Shown here: piece after piece, positions 1-8,157 of the stretch
Numbering within the stretch: the first letter of the stretch is position 1
How the letters are laid out: each line of letters begins with the position of its first letter
DNA from: Limosilactobacillus alvi
GTDB lineage: Bacteria; Bacillota; Bacilli; Lactobacillales; Lactobacillaceae
Direction: 5' to 3'
DNA: 36,893 nucleotides
Assembly: GCF_016900115.1 (NCBI RefSeq)
Contig: NZ_JACJJQ010000017.1
Location: 1-36,893 of the forward strand
Program-made: the position numbers and the translations under genes
The notes under the pieces: model-generated
Told to the model about the DNA's origin: nothing
The model's database searches: none
What the model saw: the letters and a program-made list of their open reading frames with translations, nothing else

Positions 1-63
1 GGGGATCGAACCCTGGACCCACGGATTAAGAGTCCGTTGCTCTGCCAGCTGAGCTAACTGCCC
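1..63 (-). tRNA. tRNA-Lys (anticodon CUU), 3'-truncated by the window edge
   Basis: Read on the minus strand, the gene starts GGGCAGT-TA-GCTC-AG at 63. The anticodon arm has stem ACGGA/TCCGT and loop CTCTTAA, giving anticodon CTT (reads AAG, Lys). The T arm has CAGGG followed by TTCGATC. The window begins inside the 3' half of the T stem, so the 3' acceptor strand (expected ACTGCCC) and the CCA end lie outside. The gene is divergent from walR. Confidence 0.93.
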
Positions 64-83
64 ATGTCTTAACAACGTTTATT

Positions 84-112
84 ATGTTATCAAAACAATT
101 TACTAAAAGCAA
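84..112 (-). promoter_or_regulatory. Putative promoter of tRNA-Lys
   Basis: On the minus strand a TTGCTT (107-112) and a TAACAT (84-89) are separated by 17 bases, about 14 nt ahead of the tRNA 5' end. The -10 matches the consensus at only four of six positions. An overlapping CATAAT (81-86) is an alternative. Confidence 0.35.
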
Positions 113-209
113 GGTTTTTTTGGAAAAATTCAAGAAAAAGCGTTAGCAAAAATGATAAGCCTTTTCGATCTAGTAAGGATTAGTTCCCTAATTTTCAGTT
201 TTTGGAATG

Positions 210-218
210 TGGTATAAT
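210..218 (+). promoter_or_regulatory. Extended -10 promoter of the walR operon
   Basis: TGGTATAAT is a perfect -10 hexamer (213-218) with the TG extension at 210-211. No good -35 is present, as is usual for extended -10 promoters. It leaves a leader of about 120 nt before walR, in which I saw no strong structure. Confidence 0.6.
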
Positions 219-339
219 TGACGGCAGATAAATTTGCAAAGTACCAAAAGCAAAATCGTTAATTGGTAGTCCCAATAGAAATTGTTGTTGCAAACTAACT
301 ATTAAGAATAACAGTTTTAAAATATGAAGGTGAACTTAG

Positions 340-1044
340 ATGGCAAAAAAAGTCTTAGTGGTCGACGATGAAAAACCGATCTCTGATATCATTAAATTCA
401 ACCTTGAAAAAGAAGGATATGAAGTAGTTGTCGCCTATGACGGCGAAGAAGCACTTGAAAAAGTTGAAGATGACTCACCAGACTTGATTATTTTGGACTT
501 GATGTTACCAAAGATTGATGGTCTAGAAGTTGCCAAGCGAGTTCGGGCAAAGCATAGTACCCCAATTATCATGGTTACAGCAAAAGATTCAGAATTGGAT
601 AAGGTCTTAGGGCTTGAATTAGGAGCCGATGACTATGTAACTAAACCGTTTTCAAATCGGGAATTGGTGGCACGGGTAAAGGCTAACTTACGGCGTCAAG
701 AAGCGGTTACGACCGCAACGGATAACCGGACCGCTGATATTAAAGTTGGTGATTTAATTATCCATCCAGATGCTTACACAGTTACAAAGCGAGGAGAAAA
801 TATTAATTTAACCCGTCGGGAATTCGAATTATTACATTATCTTGCTCGTCATCTTGGTCAAGTAATCAACCGGGAACATTTGCTCCAAACGGTTTGGGGA
901 TATGATTATTTTGGTGATGTGCGGACGGTTGATGTTACCGTTCGACGTCTTCGGGAAAAAATTGAAGATAACCCTAGTCACCCTGAATGGTTAGTAACCC
1001 GGCGGGGTGTTGGTTACTACTTGGCCAACCCTAACCAAGAATAG
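340..1044 (+). CDS. walR: Essential response regulator WalR (YycF), OmpR family
   Basis: DNA-binding response regulator of the WalKR two-component system, which adjusts peptidoglycan hydrolase and cell-wall gene expression in low-GC Gram-positives. The receiver domain (residues 1-118) has the acidic pair D9/D10, phospho-acceptor D53, T80 and K102. A winged-helix OmpR-type DNA-binding domain follows (about 130-230; ending [10 protein letters not shown]). T101, the position phosphorylated by the PASTA Ser/Thr kinase in other Firmicutes WalR proteins, is conserved. The 234-aa length is normal. GAAGGTG lies just ahead of the ATG. walK follows after 12 bases, so the two are co-transcribed. Confidence 0.97.
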   Translation: MAKKVLVVDDEKPISDIIKFNLEKEGYEVVVAYDGEEALEKVEDDSPDLIILDLMLPKIDGLEVAKRVRAKHSTPIIMVTAKDSELDKVLGLELGADDYVTKPFSNRELVARVKANLRRQEAVTTATDNRTADIKVGDLIIHPDAYTVTKRGENINLTRREFELLHYLARHLGQVINREHLLQTVWGYDYFGDVRTVDVTVRRLREKIEDNPSHPEWLVTRRGVGYYLANPNQE

Positions 1045-1056
1045 AGGCCCCCATTT

Positions 1057-2934
1057 GTGAATTCCAAGATTAAGTTTTATCAATCAATTCAATTTAAAAT
1101 CGCCCTAGTATTTGCGCTGATGTTAATGTTAACGCTTGAAGTTGTTGGGGCGGTTTTTGTGCGTCAGTTAGAGCGCCAAAATATGACGACCTTTAAGCAG
1201 CAGGTAGTTTTACCGACCTATGTCAATAATTCCTTAGCTAATCAACTAACAAAGTCAAACACTAAGCAAGCTAACAAACAAATTAAGTCGATTTTAGGCT
1301 CAATCAATAACAGTACAATTACTGAAATTCGAGTGATTGACAGTAAAGGAGTTATTCGGGGAACAAGTTTAGCAAATACCCAAGGCGATGTTGGTCAACG
1401 GATGACCGATAAGATCGTAAAGAATACCTTAGTATCTAATCGATCGCATACTGAAAATATCTATGATAGTGACAATCATAACCGTTATTTTATTAACGTA
1501 GTGCCGTTAGTTAGCGCAAATAATAGCAATGAAGTAATCGGGGTAGTTTACTTACGGGCTAACCTAGAAGGGGTTTACTCAAGTATTAATAATATCTCGC
1601 TAATTTACTTTGCTTCGGCGTTATTGACGATTATTTTTGGATTAGGTTTAGCAATTTTGATTTCCCGGGAAATTACGCGACCAATTGAAGAAATGCGGAA
1701 AAAAACCTTACAAATTGCTCGGGGTGATTATTCTGGCCGCTTAAAAGTGGTTGGTAATGATGAACTAGGTCAATTAGCTGGCGCGGTTAATAATTTATCC
1801 GTTCGAATTGAAGAGAGCCAGGAATCTTCGGAAGCTGAACGGCGGCGATTAAATAGTGTTCTATCCCATATGTCAGATGGGGTTTTAGCAACGGATCGTC
1901 GCGGAAATTTAGTAACTGTAAATAACACGGCGCTTCAACTACTCGGGATTGAGAAGGAAGAAGATATCTTAAATACTTCAATTCTTGATGTACTAGGACT
2001 ACGTCGGGAATATACCGTCCGTCAATTGGTTGATAGTGAACTCGACCATTTGATTTTGGATAATCAAGATGATCAAAATGCACCAATTTTGAGTGTCTAC
2101 TTTTCACCAATTCAGCGTGAATCAGGCTTTGTTTCCGGGCTAGTTTGTGTCTTGCATGATGTTACTAGCCAGCAAAAAGAAGAGCGGGAACAAAAAGAAT
2201 TCGTTTCAAACGTTTCCCATGAACTCCGGACACCATTGACAAGTGTTAAATCATATGTCGAAGCCTTAGCTGACGGGGCATGGAAAGACGAAAAGGTTGC
2301 TCCTGAATTTTTAAAAGTAGTTGAAGATGAAACCGAGCGGATGATTCGAATGATTAATGATTTGCTTAGTTTGTCACGAATGGATTCGGGAACGGTTAAG
2401 CTTAATCTCGAATACGTGAATATTAATGAGCTCTTTAATTACTTGCTTGATCGGTTTGACATGATCATTAAAAAAGAAGCCAATGATCCAACCAAGAAAA
2501 AATATACGATTGAGCGGCACTTTACCAAGCGAGATTTATGGGTTGAAATTGATACGGATAAATTTACGCAAGTGATCGATAATATTGTAAATAATGCAAT
2601 CAAGTACTCTCCGGATGGTGGGGTAATTACCGCCCGATTACTTGAAACCCACAATCATGTGATTTTAAGCATTTCTGACCAAGGTTTGGGGATTCCTCGC
2701 AAAGATCTTAGTCATATCTTTGATCGCTTTTTCCGGGTTGATAAAGCCCGTTCTAGAAAGCAAGGTGGGACGGGCCTCGGATTGGCAATTTCAAAGGAAG
2801 TCATTAACCTATTAGGGGGACAGGTTTGGGTCGATAGTATTGAGGGCCGCGGTTCAACTTTCTATATCTCATTACCATACGTACCTTACGATGAGGGAGA
2901 TGACTGGAGCGATGATCAAACTGCTACGGACTAG
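1057..2934 (+). CDS. walK: Sensor histidine kinase WalK (YycG)
   Basis: Membrane sensor kinase partner of WalR, 625 aa. Order of parts: TM helix (about 12-33), extracellular Cache/PAS-like sensor, second TM (about 180-202), HAMP (about 203-255), cytoplasmic PAS (about 262-370), HisKA with H388 in FVSNVSHELRTPLTS, and HATPase with N-box DNIVNNAIKYSP, DQGLGIP and GGTGLGLAI. The start is GTG at 1057. TAGAGG, overlapping the walR stop, supplies the ribosome-binding site. The reading frame runs into walH, whose start lies inside the walK 3' end, so translation is probably coupled. Confidence 0.97.
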   Translation: MNSKIKFYQSIQFKIALVFALMLMLTLEVVGAVFVRQLERQNMTTFKQQVVLPTYVNNSLANQLTKSNTKQANKQIKSILGSINNSTITEIRVIDSKGVIRGTSLANTQGDVGQRMTDKIVKNTLVSNRSHTENIYDSDNHNRYFINVVPLVSANNSNEVIGVVYLRANLEGVYSSINNISLIYFASALLTIIFGLGLAILISREITRPIEEMRKKTLQIARGDYSGRLKVVGNDELGQLAGAVNNLSVRIEESQESSEAERRRLNSVLSHMSDGVLATDRRGNLVTVNNTALQLLGIEKEEDILNTSILDVLGLRREYTVRQLVDSELDHLILDNQDDQNAPILSVYFSPIQRESGFVSGLVCVLHDVTSQQKEEREQKEFVSNVSHELRTPLTSVKSYVEALADGAWKDEKVAPEFLKVVEDETERMIRMINDLLSLSRMDSGTVKLNLEYVNINELFNYLLDRFDMIIKKEANDPTKKKYTIERHFTKRDLWVEIDTDKFTQVIDNIVNNAIKYSPDGGVITARLLETHNHVILSISDQGLGIPRKDLSHIFDRFFRVDKARSRKQGGTGLGLAISKEVINLLGGQVWVDSIEGRGSTFYISLPYVPYDEGDDWSDDQTATD

Positions 2935-4213
2935 GTGGCGGATCTTAACTCTAACGATCCTAATTATCATTAGTATTGGATTATCGGGGTTAGTTTGGGT
3001 AATGCCCTTTCGCGATGATCGAATCAATGAAATTCACTTAACGCATAGTACCCCAACTGCAAATCAACAAGCGATGGTATACGTTCCAACAACGGTCATT
3101 AAGACTGGTAACAATCGTGAACAGCAGTTATTATTTGGTCAACCACAAAACGTGGTGTTAACTGCGCAAGAGAGTCTGCAAAAATGGGAATTAAGTCAAG
3201 CTCATCAGGTTGCTAAGGGAAAAATTGATGTTTATCGTGATTACCTTCGGCAAAGTAATTCGCTTTTACTTTCGTACCCAAGTGCAGTAAGTCTAAAGGC
3301 TTTTAACACTACTTTTAATCAAAAATTACCAACAGCTGGTCTAAAGTCGGTTAATCACATTCTAATTCCGCTAAATGCGACGGGAAAACTTTATTTAATG
3401 AGTGATCAAAATTGGACGGTTTACCGTTATAATGTTAAGGCTGAAAAACTGAGTAAATTGCGAGCGGCTTTAACTGGTGGTGAGCAACGACCGGTCGAGT
3501 ATCGACAAATTAATAATCAAATGATAATCACCTATCCACACGCAATTTCTTTGCCAACCTATGCGGCAAAGGTTAATTATCAAAATGTTACAACCTTTAC
3601 TCAGGCCTTATTAAATAATAGTCGGAGTGGTAATTTAGCGAGCCGTAAAGATGGTCAACAGGTGATTTATCACAACGGAACTAATAAACGCCTTGTATAT
3701 AATCGGGCAAATGGAGAAGTAAAATTTGAAAACTATTTGGACAAACCCAAACAGTTTACTTACCAAGAAGCTGATGGCCACTTCTATCGCCGTCTCCAGC
3801 GAACAGGATTGGTTTTAGAAGGACTACGCTTCGACAGCTATCGGTTGAATCAAAAGCAAATAACTTACCGGACCTATGTTGAAGGCTTCCCAGTTTATAA
3901 TGAGCATAATTACGGGGTAATTGAGATGCAACAAAATCAACAAGGTCTTGAAGAAATGGTGTTTTCAGATGCTAGTTTAGGGACACCATTGCCTAGAACC
4001 ACTGGGGATGTTACCTTACCGGCAACGGCCGTCGTTTTCAATGCTTTACGGGCAAATGGAGAGCTAAAGGATGTTCAGAATATCCGGATCGGTTACCAAT
4101 GGAAAACAAATCGGCGCGCCAATTCAGTCATCTTGGTTCCAACTTACTATGTTAAGATTGGTAACCAGTGGGAAAATTACCAAGCGTTAGTTCATGAAGG
4201 AGGCAAACAATGA
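2912..4213 (+). CDS. walH: WalK-associated regulatory membrane protein WalH (YycH)
   Basis: Single-pass membrane protein with a large extracellular domain, 433 aa from the ATG at 2912. In Bacillus and Staphylococcus, YycH and YycI contact WalK through their membrane helices and modulate it. The N-terminus is basic (KLLRTRWR) and is followed by one TM helix (about 10-31). The rest is extracellular and mostly beta-rich. The frame stays open further upstream, but that part lies inside walK. ATG 2912 has GGAG three bases ahead, and an ATG at 2900 is an alternative. It overlaps walK by 23 bases and walI by 4 (ATGA). Identification rests on gene order and topology. Confidence 0.88.
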   Translation: MIKLLRTRWRILTLTILIIISIGLSGLVWVMPFRDDRINEIHLTHSTPTANQQAMVYVPTTVIKTGNNREQQLLFGQPQNVVLTAQESLQKWELSQAHQVAKGKIDVYRDYLRQSNSLLLSYPSAVSLKAFNTTFNQKLPTAGLKSVNHILIPLNATGKLYLMSDQNWTVYRYNVKAEKLSKLRAALTGGEQRPVEYRQINNQMIITYPHAISLPTYAAKVNYQNVTTFTQALLNNSRSGNLASRKDGQQVIYHNGTNKRLVYNRANGEVKFENYLDKPKQFTYQEADGHFYRRLQRTGLVLEGLRFDSYRLNQKQITYRTYVEGFPVYNEHNYGVIEMQQNQQGLEEMVFSDASLGTPLPRTTGDVTLPATAVVFNALRANGELKDVQNIRIGYQWKTNRRANSVILVPTYYVKIGNQWENYQALVHEGGKQ

Positions 4214-5004
4214 ATTTTAAACGAATTCAGTTAATTTTCATTGTAGCCTTCTTTATCTTGGATTTGTTGTTATTGGTTTCCTATTTATGGGGAACGCAAT
4301 TTATTGCAACTGGGAGTAATCAAGATAATCAAGCAGCAGTTATTAAGGAGATGCATGGTAATCAAATTAGTTTGCCACCCCTTAGTAATCAACAACAAAG
4401 TGGTTATTATATGCAGGTAAAAGTTGACCAAAATTTACTAACCGCCAGTCAGAATCTCAAGGGAGGGACGGTCCGAGATACTAATGATTTAGTAACAATG
4501 ACTTACGATCAACCCGTTAAAACGACTGGTCAGTATGCCTTGAAGCCGTCCCAGATTGCACCATATTTGACCCGAAACAAGCTCCTTTTATATGGCAACC
4601 AATATTTATACCAACCGGAATTGTCGACAAAGCGGACGATTGTCTACACCCAAACAATTCAGGGACGCCCGGTTTTAAATGGAGCTGGTGAGTTACGGAT
4701 CCGTTTAAATCATTCGGGTAAGGTTACTGGATATACCCAAGGACATTTGGTAAGGGCAAAGGTCTTACGTTCCCGACAACCAACATTTAGCCAGGAAGCT
4801 ACGATAATCTGGCTCTATAAAAATAATCTAATTCCGGATAATACCAGGGTTAAATGGGTAAAGCTTGGTTATACCCGTTTTGCTAGTCAGGGGGAGCAAG
4901 ACGTATATGTTCCAGCTTGGGTGGCTGAACTGAAGAATGAAAATACTGGAACGAAGCACTTAGTAAAGGTAAACGCTTTTCGGCAAGCGGTAATTAAGGA
5001 ATAG
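4210..5004 (+). CDS. walI: WalK-associated regulatory membrane protein WalI (YycI)
   Basis: 264-aa protein with one N-terminal TM helix (about 7-27) and an extracellular domain of YycI type, the usual partner of WalH in modulating WalK. The start codon overlaps the walH stop as ATGA, a typical sign of translational coupling. GGAGGC lies 4-9 bases upstream. The position between walH and walJ matches the conserved wal operon order. No catalytic motif is expected or seen. Confidence 0.9.
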   Translation: MNFKRIQLIFIVAFFILDLLLLVSYLWGTQFIATGSNQDNQAAVIKEMHGNQISLPPLSNQQQSGYYMQVKVDQNLLTASQNLKGGTVRDTNDLVTMTYDQPVKTTGQYALKPSQIAPYLTRNKLLLYGNQYLYQPELSTKRTIVYTQTIQGRPVLNGAGELRIRLNHSGKVTGYTQGHLVRAKVLRSRQPTFSQEATIIWLYKNNLIPDNTRVKWVKLGYTRFASQGEQDVYVPAWVAELKNENTGTKHLVKVNAFRQAVIKE

Positions 5005-5016
5005 AAAGGAAGCACA

Positions 5017-5832
5017 ATGGTGACAGCACAAAGCGATCGATTGCGGTACAGTATTTTGGCAAGCGGTAGTCGGGGAAATTCAACATACATTGAGACGCCT
5101 GCTCACCGGATTTTAATTGATGCCGGATTAAGTGGTAAACAACTTGAACTACGGATGACCAAAATTAATCGAAGTCTTAAAGATGTTGAGGCAATTTTTG
5201 TAACTCATGAACATAGTGATCATATAAGTGGCGTTGGGGTATTAGCACGGCGTTACGGGATGGCGGTTTATGCCAATCAAGGGACTTGGGTAGCAATGCA
5301 AAATAAGATTGGTAAAATTGACCCAGCCCAAAAGCATTTGTTGGAACCGGGAAAAGTAAAGGATTTTGGTGACTTGCAAGTTGAAAGTTTTGCCGTTTCG
5401 CATGATGCGGCCGAACCCCAATTTTACCAACTTCACCATGATAATCAGGCTTTTTGTATTTTAACTGATACTGGTTATGTCTCTGACCGAATTGCTGGCG
5501 TAATTAAAAATGCGGATGGCTATGTAATGGAGTGTAATCACGATCCTGAAATGCTGCTTGCTGGGCAACGTTACTCTTGGCCACTCAAACAACGGATTTT
5601 AGGGACGGAAGGACACCTCTCCAACGAAGATGGCGCAAATGCTTTAATGAGTGTGATTGGGAACCGGACAAAGACGGTTTATCTTGGGCATCGTAGTCAT
5701 GAAAATAATACCAAGTCATTAGCTCATTTGACGGTAGCATCAATCTTGACTGCTCAAGATTTTGGAGTGGATCATGATTTTGCCCTTAAAGATACTGAAC
5801 AAGATGAAGCCACCTCTCTTTTAAGCCTTTAA
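5017..5832 (+). CDS. walJ: WalJ (YycJ), metallo-beta-lactamase-fold hydrolase/exonuclease
   Basis: 271-aa metallo-beta-lactamase-fold protein. The metal-binding signature THEHSDH holds H64, H66, D68 and H69. Further ligands are likely in SHDAAEP, in ILTDTGY and in the late GHRSHEN. YycJ-family proteins are 5'-exonucleases linked to DNA repair and are usually the last regular member of the wal operon. AAAGGAAG lies ahead of the ATG. It begins 12 bases after walI. Confidence 0.93.
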   Translation: MVTAQSDRLRYSILASGSRGNSTYIETPAHRILIDAGLSGKQLELRMTKINRSLKDVEAIFVTHEHSDHISGVGVLARRYGMAVYANQGTWVAMQNKIGKIDPAQKHLLEPGKVKDFGDLQVESFAVSHDAAEPQFYQLHHDNQAFCILTDTGYVSDRIAGVIKNADGYVMECNHDPEMLLAGQRYSWPLKQRILGTEGHLSNEDGANALMSVIGNRTKTVYLGHRSHENNTKSLAHLTVASILTAQDFGVDHDFALKDTEQDEATSLLSL

Positions 5833-5870
5833 TAAGATTTTTCCCATCGTAATCACTAGCTTAATAAAGT

Positions 5871-5879
5871 TGGTAAAAT
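5871..5879 (+). promoter_or_regulatory. Possible internal promoter for htrA
   Basis: TGGTAAAAT is a TG-extended -10 (TAAAAT 5874-5879). Initiation would fall near 5886, just ahead of the strong AGGAGG at 5891. This fits translation starting at TTG 5905 rather than at the ATG that overlaps the -10. There is no clear -35. Confidence 0.35.
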
Positions 5880-5904
5880 GGAGAAAAACGAGGAGGATTG
5901 GGAT

Positions 5905-7092
5905 TTGAAATTTGATAAATTTTGGCTAAGGGTTGCCGGAGTTGGTTTGGTAGCCGGTTTAATCGGGGGTGGTGTCTCCCTTGGAGTTGCCCATACTTGG
6001 GAAAATTGGCAAACAAGTATGAGTACCAAAGTTCCAAGTGGTTCCAACAAGAGTGGTGGTGCCACGGTAAAGAAGAATGCAGCGACAGCAAGTACACAAG
6101 CTTCTGAAGCGTATGCCAAAGTTCAAAACGCGGTTGTTTCCATCATTACTTATGAATCAACGGATAACAGTAATTCTTTTGACCTTTTTAATCAAGGTAG
6201 TCAGTCAACCACTACCAACAGCCTCACTAAGGCAAGTGAAGGCTCTGGGGTAATTTACAAAAAGAGCGGGAATGTTGCCTACGTTGTAACGAACAATCAC
6301 GTTGTTTCTGGTGCTAAGAAGATTAAGGTGCTATTAAGTAATGGTAAGTCGGTTGATGCTAACTTAGTTGGTAAAGACGCGACGACGGATTTGGCCGTCT
6401 TGAAGATCAATGCGGCCAATGTTTCAACAGTGGCTAGCTTTGGGGATTCAAGTCAAGTTAAGGCTGGGCAAGATGTCTTAGCAGTTGGTTCACCAATGGG
6501 GACAAAGTACGCTAATTCGGTTACTAAAGGGATTATTTCAGCTCCTAAACGGACCGTTAAGGCCTCTAGTGATGCGGTAGCAACCACCGTTATTCAAACT
6601 GATGCCGCTATTAATTCAGGGAACTCTGGTGGTCCATTAGTTAATATGGCTGGGCAAGTAATTGGGATCAATTCAATGAAACTTTCGTCAGATGGTTCCG
6701 GAACGAGTGTTGAAGGGATCGGTTTCTCAATTCCAAGCAATGAAGTCGTAAATGTAATTAATCAACTAGTTAAAAATGGCAAAATCTCGCGACCATCGTT
6801 AGGGATTAGTGCCGTTAGTTTAAGTCGGGTTGAACCAAGCCAATTACAATCGGTTTTAAAGTTACCAACTAACGTTACCAAAGGGGTTGTGGTAATGGAA
6901 ACGGAGAGCGGTGGCATAGCTGCTAAAGTTGGCTTAAAACAATATGATGTTATTACGGCGATTAACGACCAAAAAGTGAATAACATTGGTGAATTAAAAA
7001 CCCAGCTATATAAGTTAAAGAGTGGCGACACCATCAAGATTGCCTATTATCGAAATGGGCAGCTAAAAACAGTAACAACAAAAGTTGAATAA
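5905..7092 (+). CDS. htrA: Surface serine protease HtrA (DegP/HtrA family)
   Basis: Membrane-anchored trypsin-like protease for misfolded exported proteins, 395 aa from the TTG at 5905. That start has AGGAGG (5891-5896) eight bases upstream. An in-frame ATG at 5878 (404 aa) has no ribosome-binding site. Parts: short cytoplasmic end, TM helix (about 8-28), linker rich in Ser/Thr/Gly, protease domain with triad H132 (NNHVVSG), D162 (TTDLAVL) and S241 (NSGNSGGP), and one C-terminal PDZ domain (about 295-390). It follows walJ by 72 bases and is followed by its own terminator. The wal-htrA linkage is conserved in lactobacilli and streptococci. Confidence 0.95.
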   Translation: MKFDKFWLRVAGVGLVAGLIGGGVSLGVAHTWENWQTSMSTKVPSGSNKSGGATVKKNAATASTQASEAYAKVQNAVVSIITYESTDNSNSFDLFNQGSQSTTTNSLTKASEGSGVIYKKSGNVAYVVTNNHVVSGAKKIKVLLSNGKSVDANLVGKDATTDLAVLKINAANVSTVASFGDSSQVKAGQDVLAVGSPMGTKYANSVTKGIISAPKRTVKASSDAVATTVIQTDAAINSGNSGGPLVNMAGQVIGINSMKLSSDGSGTSVEGIGFSIPSNEVVNVINQLVKNGKISRPSLGISAVSLSRVEPSQLQSVLKLPTNVTKGVVVMETESGGIAAKVGLKQYDVITAINDQKVNNIGELKTQLYKLKSGDTIKIAYYRNGQLKTVTTKVE

Positions 7093-7104
7093 GGTGAACA
7101 TATT

Positions 7105-7145
7105 ACGCATGGAAGCGAATCGAGGCGATCTTCCATGCGTTTTTT
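7105..7145 (+). terminator. Rho-independent terminator of the wal-htrA operon
   Basis: An 11-bp perfect stem, ACGCATGGAAG (7105-7115) with CTTCCATGCGT (7130-7140), is followed by a run of T. A smaller ATCG/CGAT pair in the loop may lengthen it. Confidence 0.9.
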
Positions 7146-7489
7146 GATTTTGGAGGGTAAAAATGGTATTTTTGTGAATGTGGAAAAATTATCCCCAGAC
7201 TTATCCACAGGCTGAAAAAGCTGTAAATTCAAGAATTTACTTGTGTACAAAGTTTTCCACAAGACTGTGGAGAGGCTGTTGAAAAGTGGAAATAAAATTA
7301 TTAAATCATTCAAAAACGTTGATGTAAAGTGTTTTACAATCCGAACGAGCGAACAATTGTTGGTGTGGATAACTATAAATAAATCGGAAGCGGATTCACG
7401 AATTTAAAGGAGAAAAGCAGGGTGAAAAAGTAAGTTTTCCACTAAAACTGTGGAAAACTTGTGGATAACCTGTTGAAAAGGAGAAAGTT
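7146..7489. promoter_or_regulatory. Non-coding region with a cluster of DnaA boxes (htrA-rlmH)
   Basis: Exact TTATCCACA boxes (either strand) lie at 7201-7209, 7364-7372 and 7460-7468. TTTTCCACA boxes lie at 7179-7187, 7253-7261 and 7449-7457. Near matches lie at 7189-7197 (TTATCCCCA) and 7435-7443. Six strict boxes in 290 bases is far above chance. AT-rich tracts and two palindromes (7223-7240 and 7323-7338) lie between them. No real gene is present; the only SD-preceded reading frames are 3-4 codons. It may be part of the origin region, a DnaA-titrating site or a DnaA-regulated promoter for rlmH. dnaA itself is not in the window. Confidence 0.8.
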
Positions 7490-7969
7490 ATGAACATTAA
7501 GATTATTGGCGTGGGAAAAATTAAGGAAAAATTCTACCGGGCAGCAATTGCAGAATATGGGAAACGCCTTTCACGTTACTGCAAGTTTGAAGTTGTTGAA
7601 GTACCAGATGAAAAAGCTCCTGAAAACTTAAGTGAAGCCCAAATGGCAGAAGTGATGGTAAAAGAAGGGGAACGGATCCTCGCTAAGATTAAGGATCGAG
7701 AATATGTTTATGCTTTAGCGATTAAGGGTAAGGAGCGTACTTCTGAAGATTTTGCGGCTGAAATTGATAAACTGGCAATTTACGGCAAAAGTGACATTAC
7801 CTTTGTAATCGGAGGTTCACTTGGTTTAACGCCAGCCGTTCTAAAGCGGGCAGACCAACAAATCTCCTTTGGCCGGTTTACTTTACCCCACCAATTAATG
7901 CGCGTGGTCTTAAGTGAACAAATTTATCGGGCTTTTACGATTATTAACGGCCTGCCATATCACAAATAA
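7490..7969 (+). CDS. rlmH: 23S rRNA (pseudouridine1915-N3)-methyltransferase RlmH
   Basis: 159-aa SPOUT-class methyltransferase that methylates pseudouridine 1915 of 23S rRNA (helix 69) using S-adenosylmethionine. Visible family signatures: start [28 protein letters not shown], the knot region [10 protein letters not shown] and the C-terminal [18 protein letters not shown] with end LPYHK. AAAGGAG is 6-7 bases ahead of the ATG. This is the orthologue of staphylococcal orfX, whose 3' end hosts SCC elements. The 3' end here is similar, but no inserted element or direct repeat follows. Confidence 0.97.
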   Translation: MNIKIIGVGKIKEKFYRAAIAEYGKRLSRYCKFEVVEVPDEKAPENLSEAQMAEVMVKEGERILAKIKDREYVYALAIKGKERTSEDFAAEIDKLAIYGKSDITFVIGGSLGLTPAVLKRADQQISFGRFTLPHQLMRVVLSEQIYRAFTIINGLPYHK

Positions 7970-8085
7970 GCCAAGCAACAGGAGGATAGGAAAAGCGCCT
8001 CGTTCAACAATTAAGCTAAAATAGTTTAAGATGACAGAATATTAACTAATTGATGATCTGGCAGGGTAAAATTAATAAAAGTCTC

Positions 8086-8114
8086 TTGAATTTTAGTGAA
8101 CAATGTCACAAAAT
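8086..8114 (+). promoter_or_regulatory. Putative promoter of the dhaT-like gene
   Basis: TTGAAT (8086-8091), a 17-base spacer and CAAAAT (8109-8114). The start of transcription would fall at the cre site just downstream. The 8015-8020 TAAAAT is an alternative -10 further upstream. Confidence 0.45.
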
Positions 8115-8119
8115 GGATG

Positions 8120-8133
8120 TGTAAGCGTTTGCG
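8120..8133 (+). promoter_or_regulatory. CcpA-binding cre site
   Basis: TGTAAGCGTTTGCG matches the cre consensus TGWAARCGYTWNCW at 13 of 14 positions. It lies directly downstream of the -10 and 25 bases before the start codon of the dehydrogenase, a position where CcpA represses. This fits glucose repression of a glycerol/aldehyde-reducing enzyme. Confidence 0.7.
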
Positions 8134-8157
8134 ATTAAAAGTTTGGAGGATTAAAAA

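Noticed and set aside
1787-2110. Antisense open frames inside walK, rexB, addA and clpL
   Set aside because: Shadows of strong coding sequence on the other strand, without ribosome-binding sites or recognisable domains.
7146-7180. Short frame starting at the ATG after GGAGGG (7164)
   Set aside because: It ends after four codons; nothing supports a gene.
7949-7969. 3' end of rlmH as an SCC-type attachment site
   Set aside because: The CATATCACAAATAAG end resembles the staphylococcal att core, but no second copy, recombinase gene or foreign segment follows. The similarity is explained by conserved coding sequence.
7980-8000. AGGAGG after rlmH as the start of a small gene
   Set aside because: No start codon lies within reach; the sequence may be a remnant or chance.
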